Under the pieces are notes generated by a model, which saw only the letters and a program-made list of their open reading frames with translations, was not told where the DNA came from and did no database searches. DNA of 60,000 bases from Bolinopsis microptera (Eukaryota; Ctenophora; Tentaculata; Lobata; Bolinopsidae): NCBI RefSeq assembly GCF_026151205.1, contig NC_087076.1:11510902-11570901 (forward strand), written 5' to 3'. The position numbers and the translations under genes were made by a program. This document shows positions 15,183 to 27,963 of this stretch, one piece after another (the stretch's first letter is position 1; each line of letters starts with the position of its first letter).

Positions 15183-17725
15183 TTATCCTATAAGCCCGTT
15201 CATGCGGGAACCGTGGCAGCTGATAAGGTTCGTCCCATCGGGGTTTTGATCACGGCGGTTCAAATGGAATAGAAGGTAGTTGTAATCCCAAATCCTCGGT
15301 ACCCAATCTGACTTGTGTTCTTTGTTGTACTCTTTGTGAGCTTGGCTTTTCATACAGCTGGTATCCTTGATATTCGGTAGTTTAGGAGAGTCAGTTGGGA
15401 GGTTCTGATTTTCTGACACCTGTACGCCTTTGTCTGTGAAGCTTGGAGCTTCCTTTTGCTCCTGGTGTATTAGAGTTAGTAATATGTTATCAGCAATGTT
15501 GTCCTGAGTATACTGGTTCACAATATTAGAACAAAGTTGCTGCGAGGACAAAACTTATATGAAGTTATCATTCAAAAACATTTACCGGAGAAGTATGTAT
15601 GAGAGTGTTGATAGCTAGGGGAAGTCTTAGGTAGGGATTCCCGATCTTGTCAGGGTTGTCACTCTGGCTGGATGGTGGCCATCGTGGATTGATTCCCTGC
15701 TTTAGACCTCCGTCTGTCTGTGTTGCTCTCGTCTCAGATAAGAAGTATTGAACTTGTGGCACATGATGAACCTGGTGTGATCATATTGTGAGTCGTATTC
15801 GCATTGTGGAAATAATTCATATTCTATTTCTAACCACATTAAGTTTGGGAATGATTGGTCCGCCATGACAGTTCAGTTTAAAACAGGATCAACATTTGAC
15901 ACGCGAGTACTAAACTACTAACATTTGATTTGACAGCAAGATTGGATCGCCTTAAGTTCATCTGCCTGTTTGCCACAGCATCTGTTACTTTCGCTGTCAC
16001 CCTCTGCTCCCTCGTTTTAGATGTTTCCTAGACAATGCGGGTGTAATGTACGAGGGAATTATTAAATTACAAACAATAATTTTTGTGCATTTCATTGGGT
16101 CAAATTTCTTCTCCAGGTTAGATACAGTAAGAATTTAATGTGATACTACGAGCGGTGCGGTCGCAGAGTCATTAACAATAACATAATTAATGCCTTACTA
16201 ATACTATTAGCAGCTCATTAAAGTTAACTCACGAATTGTGTGGCGGGCAGCACAGCGAGACTGCAGGAGACCTCACTTGTGCTTGTAGCTTCGGAAACAG
16301 CTCGCAACATAGCTGATCTTGACCTTCTGGGGTGCATTGTTTTTGTATTCTCGGAAATGGGGGTTGTTGACCTGCACCTACTCTTTTTAGCAGATGACCG
16401 GGGTCGTTTTGTTTGGGGCTGTGCTGCAGGAGGTGACTTGGAGGAGAGTTCTTTGTAGTAGGATTTTATCAGATTGTTGTATTTTTTCTGTTGTTTCTCT
16501 GAAGTCATTTAATGTGATTTAGAAAGTGGTGGACGTCAGTTTGTGTGAATTTTCAGATTTTCTGTGGTATTACACAATTTTTGATGGAACTATACGAAAT
16601 GTAATTTTGTTGAACTCACTGATTTGCTTAGCGAAAGGTGTTCTGACAGATTTTGTAGCACTGGTTGGTAGGGGTTGGTAAAGGTAAGCTGTTTTATGTT
16701 CCACATAATCGCTCCCCATCGTAGACTTGCCGGTCGCCACTTGCAAGCTCGTCACATACTCGAGACAGGCTTGGGTGTGAAGCTGCATTATCTGAAATTT
16801 TATTTTTGTTCAGTGAAATGTTCTGGTCCAGCAGTAAAATTTCATAAGATCAGCCTTACCTAGCTTTAACTAGGGACATTTTATAGTTATGCCTCAACAT
16901 AATTTAAAGAGGAGGGTTAACTTCTAAATTCTCCCAAGGAAAACGAACCGTCTCGGTATTGTTCCAGTCCGAATTCAATGATCTCTGTTTAGTTGCAGTG
17001 CGACCCATAACCTCGCTATCTACAAGATTCTTGTACGTTGAAGCGGCTCCTTTCTGCACTACGTCAATGCTTCCCTCTAGTAGCGATCTGCAGGATGCTC
17101 ATGTTACAACCGAATGATGATGATGGTGATGATGATGTTCAAACTGTTATCAATCGACAGTAATGCAAATTTAGTCCTGCTAGATTTTATATTTGCTAGA
17201 ACTTAGAAGATCACTGTTTTGTACATAAAATTTGTGACAAATTTTGATAACCGAAAATATTTGGTCATTTGACCATAATACTTACACTGGCTCTGCTAGA
17301 GCTCCATAGTGCCTGTGGCCCTTTAAGGAGCAAGGTGGCAGCTTAGCGGCTCTCATTACGTTCTTGAGTTGGCTCATGTCATCATGAGTTGCATTCTGCA
17401 TCGGGTGCTCGTATATTGCAGTACCCCATGTCCCTCTGTGACTCTCCCATGCTGTTGCTTTCAAGCTGCAAAGTTGGGATATTCATAATCCAACTCCAAT
17501 TTATATGATATACAATGTAGAATATTGATCCATAGTTCAAGATCAATTAGAAAGTTCTGATATTAGAAGAAAATCGACTTGTATGTTGTTTGATTGAACT
17601 GAATTAGCTCCGAACCTTTCCTGTGCATTGTGCTTGTCTTGGGTGACCGGAATCCTCAAAAACACATTCGAAGATTTAAAAGTACGGCTGTCGTAGGGCT
17701 GTTTGACAAGACATTTACTGGGCAT
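15183..17725 (-). CDS. multi-exon gene for an unrecognised 513-aa basic protein
   Basis: Eight minus-strand exons fit in phase from ATG to stop: 17616-17725, 17286-17465, 16922-17087, 16620-16791, 16233-16498, 15923-16027, 15586-15771, 15183-15539 (1542 nt). Most junctions are good (GTAAGT, GTGAGT, GTTAGT, GTAAAT); the donors of exons 1 (GTTCGG) and 3 (GTTAAC) are weak, though phase agrees. There is no signal peptide or membrane segment. Residue landmarks are AWESHRGTWGTAIYEHPMQN, SLKGHRHYGALAEP and RFPWENLE, then a Lys/Arg/Ser-rich middle (KRPRSSAKKSRCRSTTP) and a C-terminus with WVPRIWDYNYLLFHLNRRD. The composition recalls microtubule or cilium associated proteins, but that is only an impression. 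It converges on SEC61A, with 475 bp between stop codons. The N-terminus could extend into another exon upstream. Confidence 0.75.
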
Positions 17726-17944
17726 TTTATGATTTGCTCGATGGCTGAGATCAGATCCTTGCAGATTAAACCATTTGTTGCTACTAAATAATAACTGTCT
17801 TCTATTGTTGCATCTAACAGGTTGATAAAATCTCTGAAATTTTAAAATCCAAACGAATAGCCTAAATAAAACAAAAAGTAACCCAAATCTGACGCACGTG
17901 TGGCGCGTGCTTTTTAATTTGTATCCATGACAACATATATTAAA

Positions 17945-18834
17945 CAATGGCGCGCACTATACACAATACTTGACATACGTTGCATGCCACTTTTCGCGCG
18001 CCGAATATCTCTGATATTGGGATACGAAACATGTATCAACAATCAACACAATACATGATATACTTACTTATTATCAATTATATACTAACTATGAACTATA
18101 TTATCTCGATTGAAAGCACATCCGACTAACCGACTTAAATTAAGATTTAAGATATGTAATATGAAATAGTATTAATTACATTTGCTTAATTTTGTACTAT
18201 TAGCTCATGTGTATCGACCAAAATTCAATAAGGAACATCTACTCTTTTAATGTTCTAAATAAATTTTGATGCACAGTTATTTTGATACAGTTATTATACA
18301 GATTGATCTCGGTTCATGAATTTTGAAAAAAAAACTGCTGCCATGCAATGCAATGCGCACAATTTATTGGTGTTTAGGGAATTATGTTTATATAACATAT
18401 ATATATATATATTATATTATAAACGTTTCTTTTCTCTTTTGTTTATATAAAAATATTAACTGAATATTGTAATTGAAAAGTAATTTTTGATTTTGTTTCA
18501 ACCAAACAAATAAAAAATCGCTTTTTACATTCACGACTGTATAATATGATATATGGAGTAAAAAATGAACTGAATTTATATAGTTATGAGCTAGCTCTAA
18601 AAATTATTTCCTTTTAGTAAGGTCATGTCAATTTTACGCCGCGCACGCAACTCAAATCATTCTTTAATTGAAATCGTAATCAAATCGAGCGCTATCCAAA
18701 ATTTTCTGCTTTATTCGACAAGTCTGAGCAAGTTTTTTGTCGTTTCGTTTCGTTTCGCTGGTTTCATGACATAAAATTAAAAATACCTGTCTTTTTAATG
18801 AGGGTTGCGTAAGAATAAGCTTCTGAACGTTTCT
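17945..18834. other. A+T-rich intergenic stretch between divergent genes
   Basis: It lies between the start codons of the minus-strand gene (17,725) and the NUDT8-like gene (18,835). It contains the inverted copy of the 7.45-kb motif at about 17,945-18,005 and an (AT)n run near 18,397-18,413. A shared promoter region is plausible but no specific element is recognisable. Confidence 0.5.
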
Positions 18835-21800
18835 ATGAGTTTAAACGTGTCTTGGATTCGCGGTTCCAATGCTCTGACTCTGCTGAGGTTAGCTCTGAGA
18901 TAATTAGAACTTTACTTCAATTGTCGTATAAGATTTACCAGATTGCAGCAAAACTCCTAGTTAAGTGTTTCGAGCTGACAGATTTTTGTTGCTATTCCAC
19001 GTTAACCACATTCATGTCACCCCCTAATTCGAAAGAAGAACATTTTTTATTAAAAAATGGTTAGATATGCAGTAAAATGTGAAGGAATATTTGACAATTG
19101 TACCTCGCACAGTGGGATCAGAAACCATTTGAAACAGAATTTGATGGCACTAACCAGGGGTAATATCATCGCAACAAATTTGTTATTCCTCCTTTGTTAA
19201 ATTTAATGCAGTGCATCATGTAATATTTCGTGCAGTGCACTAAATTTAATATTTTCAGAGAACGTCTAGCCCCTAAACTCGTGGAACACAAACAGAAGCT
19301 GACCAGATCTTCATGTGCTGTTTTCATACCAGTGTGCCACAGGGAAGATAAACTAAGTTTGCTTTACACCAAGCGAACCGAAACTCTTAACTCCCACACC
19401 GGTCAAATCAGGTGTGTTATTTTGGTTATTTAATGAAGGATTTGTCGAGTGAATTTAAATCGTTGTTCACCTACCATCCATTTGTTTGGGTCTTAAATTT
19501 CTCAAGTGAAATTCCCAAAAAAATGTTTCCCAGCACCTTATGATGAAATAACCACTTTTGTAAAAAATAAATAGTTTTCCAGGAGGACGATGTGACGATG
19601 GAGAGACAGCACGTGAGACCAGTATTAGGGAGATGTATGAAGAAATAGGGACTCCTCTCCTCGCAAATTTGGGGCAATCTTTCTCGTCCTGTGGTCAGCC
19701 TCAAGATGGAGAACGTATATGCTTGCCTCGGCTACATCGGACATTTTGAGGACTTGCAAATCAAGCCATGCCCCGACGAGGTTATTTGGTTTCTAAATTT
19801 TGTTTTTAGATGGGTGTCCAGGATTCATTGTAGTAGGGATTGTAATACATTTTAAACCTAGTTATCTTTATCAGATAAGCTGGTGAATTGATATTTGAGG
19901 TATTCTCTCAGTTACCAGTTACCACAACTAAAGTCTAACACTTTATACAACTATAGCATGTCAAATGTATTGGGGTTGTTGGGTGTCACTAGATTGTTTA
20001 TGTAGTCAGGTTGATGGAAGTCATCTCTTGTACTTCTCAAACCAGATTCACTGTGCTAATAATTTGTTAATTACCGATGTCAACAAAAAATGGTCCACTG
20101 CCACACAAGGGGTTATAAAGGTGAGCGGGAAAGTATTTTAAATAATTATAAATATACATTATACAATTATAAATATACATTATACAATTATAAATAAATA
20201 TGTATAAAATTGTTAATAATTAGGTCTTTTACACACTCAAATTTGATATTCTTACTTTCATTTCAAAGTTTAAGAATTTTCAAGGAGTGAATTCGGAGTG
20301 GTTTTAAAACTTTTTTAATTTCCAGGCCTCACTGATTATAAGCTTGGAGCAAAAGTACCGGATACAAGGATTACAAATTGTTAATAATGGTTCTGCTTTT
20401 ATGAAGTATTGGTCTTAATACGGACTATGATGTCAGACTATCAGGTTGGAATCTTTCGTTACAGATTTATCATTCGTATCTTATGACTTGTTAGCCTCAT
20501 TTCCCCCCAATTAGCGAAAAAATTTCCCTCTTCTCTTTGGATTCTGAAAAGTTTCGATCTGATGAAATCGATTTAAAACAGTTTAAACTTTTTATTGCAT
20601 GCTTGGAAGCTGTCATTAGAAAACAGAATGTAAAAATAATCGTTAGCCTCAATTTGCCCTCGACTAAATGCTTTCAAAATTTTATATATCGTAAACTCAT
20701 AAGTTGAACTATAGATGTGGATACTGGCGGGAGGTGGAAAAACATTTGTTTTCTTTAATAGTAAGCACATGTTTCGGGCGGGTTTTGAGGTGGTGAAACA
20801 CATTTGTTTACACTTTAGGCGTAAGCACATTGTTCGGGCGGTTGAAGGAAGGTGATACACCATTTTGTATTATAGAAGGGCTTGTAACAATTGTAACGCT
20901 TTCTTGTTTACCCCCTTTGAAGGGCCGAATTATTTTTCTGAAGAATAGTTCCAAAAAATAACCGAGAAAACGACCTTCTATTTAACTCATTTTGATGACT
21001 GTTTCTAACCTTAAATTGCACGAAAATTCGATTTAGCTAGGTCTCAGAAAACCTAAAAACACTTCCTTATCCCTCAAAATTGATGTTTTATAGTTGATAC
21101 ATGCCAACAAGCAACATTATGTTTTGATCCTTCGGTACTAATTCATGACCTAGCAGTTAAGCTGAACCGACAGTTCGAGGCAATCCTCACCTTAACTGAT
21201 CAAACTGGTTACTAACCACAATTTTCAGTATAAATGTTCTTTGCGATACGTTTATTGGCAGCTTTGCAAACTTGAGTGAAGACCAGAGTACGAACACTCC
21301 GCAGGTAAGCAACTCACTTGTGGTGACTGTTCCTCACGAAACATTCTGATCCTGTAAAATTGAACAGGAGATCGTCTCCTAACAAATCGAACAGGTACTA
21401 TTACAATTTTCCAGAGCACAGGCATGATCAAAGTAAAAAGAAAAACACAATGACGGTAGTTACCAACACCCACAATATAACAATCATTAATAATCAATAA
21501 ACTGAATTAAAGTTTATTCTGACGACGGGCACCCTGTATGTTGCTCCGTGATCCTCAACGAGCGCCCACTTGTAATGAGGTGTTATGTCATGTGACACCG
21601 ATCCGTCCAAATCACAAACAGGAAGAGTGACCTGATCGATATCGTGAGTTTACTTTCCTTATCTTTAGTTGACCTCTGTTCACATTGTTATCTCTACCAC
21701 TTATCGCTTGGCTAAGGTCCGCGTGCAAATTGTTGTGACTTATATAACCGTGCCAATGGCCCACGTACAATACAAACAGTTGGGGGGGGGGGGGGGGGGG

Positions 21801-24800
21801 GGGGGTTTAGATAAACAACGATTTGATAGGTGTTGGTCGCTTGCGGAGAAATCGTATTATTAAAATCATTTTACTATAATATGAGGTCGCGATTCTGAAC
21901 TGAGTGAGATTCCAAATGGTGGACTGTGCTTTAAGTTTACTCCAAACTGGGAAGGCAAAGGTATAATGTATAATCCATGAGTGCTTCCCTTTTCTTAACC
22001 TTAGACAGTAAAGTGTTTGAAACAGACTCTAGGGACACGACTTTCACTGACAAGAAATGAATGTTTCCGGAGGAGGCAGTATTTACAGGAGTGGACAAAG
22101 TATGGTTTACCTGGGACAGAGTTGAAGTACTAGTTCAACATGCCAACATGGTGCAGTTCATTTTACCAGGTTAGACACTCAAAATTTCATTTGTTGCTGT
22201 GTAATTTGTCATTTGCCTTTAAATATGTAAAACTTGGGAATCCTTCTCACAATTGTAATAATAAGATGTTTGTGTAACTTGAAATGTTGCACTTGACCTC
22301 AAAGTCAATGGAATTCATTTTGTGTGCGGGCTGTTTATTTTAGATGAGGATAACCGCTGCCGTTTTCTGACAAACGTGCTTCACAAGTTTCATTTAGTGC
22401 AAATTGAGGGTAAAGATTTCAATTTCTGTAATTGTACTTGGCTTGCTGCTGTCAATTTAAACTGCCACCCTATGTTTTCTAAGGTAACTTTGGTCGGACT
22501 TTGAGACCTTATGACAAGGTTTCATCATCCTAACTTTCGGACAGTGCCTCAAAATCACATATTATAGTTTGCATTTCTTAGGAAAAAGTGTTAAGTACAG
22601 TCAATCGGCTAATATACATGTTCTGATGAAAATTACCCCCCATTCAAAACCTTTGGCGTCATCGAAAGTTAAAAAACGAAAATTAGCCTAAACCTGTTGT
22701 GAGAAACATTGGTTGTAATAGGGGACACGCTGAAATTGAAATTTGAAATTTCGTTTTCTGAGAATAGTGCTTAAGTACAGGCCACATTTGATGGAACTTT
22801 ATCTGCGATCATTCTGACCTAAAAATTTTACGAAATATTGATGGTGGTCGATCAAGAAACGAAAACCTCCCTTCTCCCAGCGATTTAAAAAAAATAGTCG
22901 GAATTCTACCAGCATTTCAACGAAGCGTTGATTGGTGAAAGTTGGCGATAATAAATAGATAAGTTTCTTTCTTTAGAAATTAAATTAAGAACTCAGATGA
23001 GACGTTCTTCATAAAGACCAATGATTTGCGAATTATGTGATATCGTAAGCGAGGCAAAGAAAAACAAGCGTGATAAAAATGTAACTAATTGTAAGAAATG
23101 CTGTACAAAATAAATGGTAAAAATAATACAAGAAATTGGATGATTTTTTTTAGTCAAACACTTGATTTAGATCGGATATAATCTAGGGTTTTACTATCAG
23201 GTAAGTTCATCCAGAAAATACCCTACTATCGGGGCCATAAGCCTGCACAGTTTTAACCGTATAATGTATTGTTTTTTGGGAGTAGCTATCCCCCGGGCTC
23301 TTCCTGGGCGAAAGCTATTTTGAAACTATGGAAATGAGTCTTTCGTCTTTTTTGTCTGAGAAATGGAGTGAAATGAAGGGAAACCTCGTCATTGATTTGT
23401 TTCCAATTCCATTTCTACAGACCACGGCTGAATACTTACAACTTTAACATCTTTTAAAGAGGAAGGTTCTTCAGTTTTACAACGGTTGCTTGGTTCCGTA
23501 GGAACCTTGGCACGGATTCAAAGTCTGTGCAGTTTCATGCTTTATAGCAGTACCCACTGTTCAACTGCCTGAACAAAGTCCTTATAATCATGAAGTAGAC
23601 GTGATTGTTTTAATGGTCAAACTCCACTTTTATGGTGAATGAGTCTTGCACTCATTAAAGGTGTGCCCTGGCTCTAGATACTTGACCGTTATCTTGTCTA
23701 GGTCAACATATGGGCTGTTGATAATTGACATAGGGCTGTAAATAAAGTCCAACACCTTGTTTTGAGCAGAACAAATGTTGCCCCTTTTTTCCCCAAAATT
23801 GATCTCCCTGCTACCACCAATCTTGGCCTGCGCAAAAATGTTTATTGCCCCTTATCCAACGTCGAGGACACATTCTCTCTTTCCTTACTGCGAATGACTC
23901 ATTCCAAAGAATCGCTAAAGGAGCTTCCGTCGGACCCCAGCCTCGCGAAGGTTTCGTTAAATGTGACAAGGGCGTCTTGTAAAAAAAAAAGCCTCCTTGT
24001 ACTCCGTGCATGTGTGTTGAAAAGAAACTTCATCCATATCAACAGAGGAAAGAGCAGTGAGGCAAATCGCTTCTATCTCTTTGGTAATGTTCCTTGCCTG
24101 TCGATAAATCCCGCCAGTCTCAAACTTATTAAGAGAATTAAAAAGTTTAAAGCAAATTATGAGTATATTTTGAAAACGTTCTGCATTGACAAATCGGCAA
24201 TTTGACGGTGAAGCTAGCGTTTCATGAAGTTATGGACATCACCATCGATCCGCCGGAAAATTGAGGATCTGTTAGTACCGATTATATAGTTTCAGTTGGC
24301 GAATTCAACATTTTATTAAAGTATAATGGCATTAAGACACTTTTGTGAGAAACGAGCCCGTTTTCCACAAAAGTGCTTAAGTGACATAAAGTGTTTTTTC
24401 CCAGGCAAAAGACCCACGATCACAAATTGCCTTCATAGGCCAGTTTTGGGACGTAGAAAACAATGCCACCGTTTTCAGTTCCGAAATGCACCATTTTTGA
24501 AAATAACGGCACCCGTTTTCCAAAATATTCTTAGTTACAGCACTTTTCTCAGAAAAAATGACCATTTTTTGCATTTTAGGGGGTTCCAAAAAAGGGGGGG
24601 CTTTTGGGGGGTCGGCGAATGTATCCAACGGTCCTCAGGGATAGTTCTTGACCCAAAAACAAAAAGTTTAGACCAAAAGCCCGAAATTTCCAAAATGACT
24701 TTTGTCAGGAAAACGGAGCACGGAAGTTCACGTATTGATTAATCGATCACGGGTTATTGGTGCGCTGTTTGGAAATGTGTTCATGTGGACCCCTCTTAAG

Positions 24801-26041
24801 TTCGTATACCTGCTGCATTTTATTTCGGATCATCTGGGTTTGACTGTACCGCTATTAAAACTTTCTATTCGAAATATACTTGTAACTGAATGTTAACTAG
24901 CAGATATTTTAGCTGGTACGTACTTATCGTATGTAATTCTTGGCCACATGAACGGTCCTTTACTTTTAGGCCCGAAAACTGAAAAACGTACTCCATCGTT
25001 AAATGGTGCTACTGCAAAAATAACTCTGTTTGTCTGTTTGAATCCATGCTACCACATGATTATGTGTCATGCTTAAAAATTAACTGTGACGTAAAACACT
25101 AGCGTGATCCGCGTCCGGTTTCGTTCAGGTGGACCCCCTCTTTAGTTTGTTTCCTGCTGCATTTTATTTTGGATTCATGGGTTAGAGCTTTGCTGTACGC
25201 TATTAAAATTTCTATTCAAAATCCTGCATGCAGTTACTTTGTTTCTGTATATTCAAACATTCTACCTGTTGAGCTTGGTGCTGGAATATACGGTGCACCG
25301 TAAAAACGAACTAAAGAGGGGTCCTCTGAAAACCATTTCAACAGCGCACTTATTACCCGTTATCGATTTTTCATTACTTGGAAATTCCGTGTTATCTTCA
25401 TCTAAAATGAACACCCGCACACAAAATGAATTCCATTGACTTTGAGGGCAAGTGCAGCATTTAATTATTTAATGTTACACAAAAACTCTTATATTACAAT
25501 TTGCGAGAAGGATTCCAAGTTTAATATTTAAAACGGCAATGGGACTAATTTACACAGCACAAATTGAAATTTTGAGTGTCTAACCTGGTAAAAAATGGAA
25601 CTGCACCATGTTGGCATGATGAAATAGTACTTCAACTCTGTCAGGTATACCATTACTTGTCCTCACTGTATACTGCCTCCTCTGAACATACAGTTCTTGT
25701 CAGTGGAGTCGTGTCCTAGATTATGGTTTTCAAAAAACTTACTGTCTAAGTTAGAAAAGGAGATGCACCTCATGGATAAATTTTACATTATTCTTTGTTC
25801 AGTTGGTGTAAAATTAAAGCACAGTTCATCATTTGGAATCCTCCCACTCTCAGTTCATAATCGAGGACCTCATATTAGTAGTAATGTTTTAATAATATAA
25901 TCTCCGCAATTTAAAACAATTACCGAAAACATGCTTAACTAAAAACAATGTTATGTTCAGTTCATGTTGAACGGTTAGCATCACAGTCAGTTGGCAGGGA
26001 GCGACCAACACACTAATTTCAAGATCGGTTTGTTTATCTTA

Positions 26042-26102
<61 letters not shown>

Positions 26103-27547
26103 CAGTTTTAGTATTTGTAGTGGGCAATGGGGCACTGGTTTTATAAGTAACTTAGTACAAACAATCACCACTATTTCAAGTTCATGACGTAATCATGGCG
26201 TGTTTTCCGCGGTGCAGATATTGCACGCGGACCTTGCCAGCCGATATGTGGTAAGAGATTAACAATGTGAAACAGAGGGTTCCAAATAAAGATAAGGAAG
26301 TAAAACACACGATAATCGATATGGTCACTCTTCCGTTTGTGATTGGACGGATCGGTTTGTAACATGAATAACACCTCGATTACAGTGGTTCGCTCGTGAG
26401 GTATCACGGAGACTTCAGGGCTGCCCGGTCGTCAGATATATTTTAATTCAGTTGTTAGTATGATTGTTATATTGTGGTGTTGGTAAACCTACCTTCATTG
26501 TGTTTCTTTGACTTTGTATCATGCTTGGGCTTGGAAATTGGGATAGTACTGTTTGATTTGGTTTAAGGTGCGATTCTCCTTGTTATATGTTACAGGATCA
26601 GAAAAATGTTCGTTGGGAACAGTCACCAAAGTGAGTTTTGCTGCTTACCTGCTGTTGGGTTATGTACTCTGGTCTTCACTCAAGTTCCAAAGCTGCAATA
26701 AAACGTATTCGCAAAGTACATTTATATCTGAAAATTGTTGGTTGTACCAGTTTGATCAAGTTAAGGTGGATTGCCTCGATCTGTCGGGTTAGCTTAAACT
26801 GCTTAGGTCATGAGTAGAACCGAGGATCAAAAATATGTTGCTTGTTGCTCGTATCAAACTGTAAAACATCAATTTTGAGGGATAAGGAGCGTTTAAAGGT
26901 TCTGAAACCTAGCTAAATCGATTTTTCGTGAAATTTTCAGGTCAGAACCAGTCATGCAAAATGAGTTAATTAGGAAGGTTTTTCGATTTCGCGGTTATAT
27001 TTTTGAGCTTTCGTTAAGAAATAATTACGGGGCCTTCCAAAGGGGGGTTAACAAGAAAGCGTTACAAGTGTTACAAGCCTTCTATATACAAAATGTGTAT
27101 CCTCCTCTTCAAACCGCCGAACTTTGTACTTACCCTAAAAGTGTAAACAAATGAGTTTCACCTCCTCAACCCGCCGATATCATTGTGCTTACTATAAAGT
27201 AAACAAATGTGTTTCACCTCCCCGCCAGTATCCAATCTATAGACATGTGAATATTATATTGCATATCTTAAAATTCTAGCTGTGACTATCTTCTAAAGTT
27301 AAATTGGGGAAAAAACGTGGTCCATTTCGTGCGAACGTTTCTAAGACAATCACCTGAGTAATTCTTATTTATAAGATTTATACAACATTTACCAAAATTT
27401 TGCGTGTGAAATGGTAATTTACACAAATGTTTGCAGGTCTTGTTTGAAAGAACCGCTCTGATGACTCTGCTGAGTCAAGATCCCAAACGAACTTGTTGGA
27501 AAGCTATCAATCGGAAAATCGAAGCTAAAGAATCCAACCGCAGATAA
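18835..27547 (+). CDS. NUDT8: NUDT8-like Nudix hydrolase (CoA/nucleotide pyrophosphatase), with a frameshift in exon 3
   Basis: Exons: 18835-18887, 19259-19411, 19575-19780, 20010-20120, 27437-27547. Junction phases agree except inside exon 3, which has one base too many. The product starts MSLNVSWIRGSNALTLLRER and shows SSCAVFIPVCHREDKLSLLY, then SHTGQISFPGG leading into the Nudix box: G73, E79 and REMYEEIG at 87-94 fit GX5EX7REUXEEXG. Near 19,690-19,725 the frame shifts; after the shift GYIGHFEDLQIKPCPDE and, in exon 4, KKWSTATQGVIK continue the family pattern (human NUDT8 has a WGLTA motif there). The last exon ends at TAA 27547, with AATAAA at 27964. The short first exon could be a mitochondrial leader. 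Intron 4 (7.3 kb) holds a 6.5-kb inverted-repeat element. The shift may be a sequencing error or a young inactivation. The donor of exon 3 (GTTATT) is weak. Confidence 0.75.
20141..20205. repeat. short tandem repeat, 23-bp unit
   Basis: Nearly three copies of AATTATAAATATACATTATAC in intron 4 of the NUDT8-like gene. Confidence 0.9.
20709..20880. repeat. subterminal ~56-bp tandem units at the left end of the foldback element
   Basis: Three degenerate units carry GGCGGGAGGTG, AACACATTTGTTT and TAAGCACA. The right end has the inverted equivalents at about 27,080-27,230. Subterminal repeats of this sort are common transposase-binding arrays (inference). Confidence 0.6.
21782..21805 (+). repeat. 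homopolymer tract, 24 G, in the left arm
   Basis: The run is flanked by CAAACAGTT before and TTTAGATAAACAA after. The right arm has the inverse flanks around a much longer tract. Confidence 0.95.
23762..24205 (+). other. unassigned 147-codon open frame in the foldback element's loop
   Basis: This is the longest open frame of the non-repeated centre. The translation is Ser/Lys/Leu-rich without a motif I recognise, and it shows no coding signature beyond length. A second frame at 24,326-24,742 (138 codons) is similar in that respect and contains homopolymer-derived stretches. Both are more likely chance than transposase. Confidence 0.2.
24785..25235. repeat. direct repeat pair, ~105 bp each
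   Basis: GTGGACCCCTCTTAAGTTCG... at 24,785-24,890 is repeated as GTGGACCCCCTCTTTAGTTT... at 25,130-25,235. The two share the CCTGCTGCATTTTATTT core and are about 350 bp apart, just inside the right arm. Confidence 0.75.
26044..26100 (+). repeat. homopolymer tract, 57 C, in the right arm
   Basis: The run is flanked by TTGTTTATCTTAAA and AACAGTTTTAG, the inverse of the flanks of the 24-G tract at 21,782. The two tracts are the same locus in the two arms, at different lengths. Confidence 0.95.
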
Positions 27548-27963
27548 AACGTGGGACAGAGTAAAGGTTGGTTTAGATTCGCCAATTTATCATAAGTTTA
27601 TCATAGTTGCAGTAAAACCTCTATACCGTGCCTCTCCATACCGGGTACCTTGAAATACTCGGCCTCTTCATTTCTCCCATAGTTTTAATCATTTAGCGTG
27701 TTTCGATATTTCGCGAAAATAATGTGATTTTTCGGCTGGCGGACTTAGAGGAACCAAGTGACTTGAACACTATACCTGTTTCCTTCCTCTTGCGATGAAT
27801 AATGTGGAGGTAGGCATGATGATTGTGGATAAAATGCTGTACTATTGTCTTCCATTTCAAGTATTCATATCTAAGATTTAGGCATGACCTTTCGTTTCCC
27901 AGCAGGAACCCGGTATAGAGAGGTTTGACTGTAATACGTTATATATCACTATACAATATATTG

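Larger units (their letters stand above)
20709..27242. mobile_element. 6.5-kb long-inverted-repeat (foldback) element inside a NUDT8-like intron
   Basis: The termini are CTATAGATGTGGATACTGGC on the left and its inverse, ending GTATCCAATCTATAG, on the right. Arms of about 1.6-1.9 kb (20,709 to about 22,370; about 25,350 to 27,242) match in inverted orientation along their whole length at perhaps 75-85% identity. Anchors include ATTTTGTGTGCGGG, GCACCATGTTGGCAT, the homopolymer tract and the GCTTACTATAAAG region. The central 3 kb is not repeated and has only two modest unassigned open frames. No transposase, polymerase or integrase was recognised, and no target duplication is clear at the ends. 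Confidence 0.8.

Noticed and set aside
26171-26407. Open frames in the foldback arms taken alone
   Set aside because: The equivalent position in the other arm is not open in the same frame; only splice-like motifs are shared, reported as a low-certainty finding.
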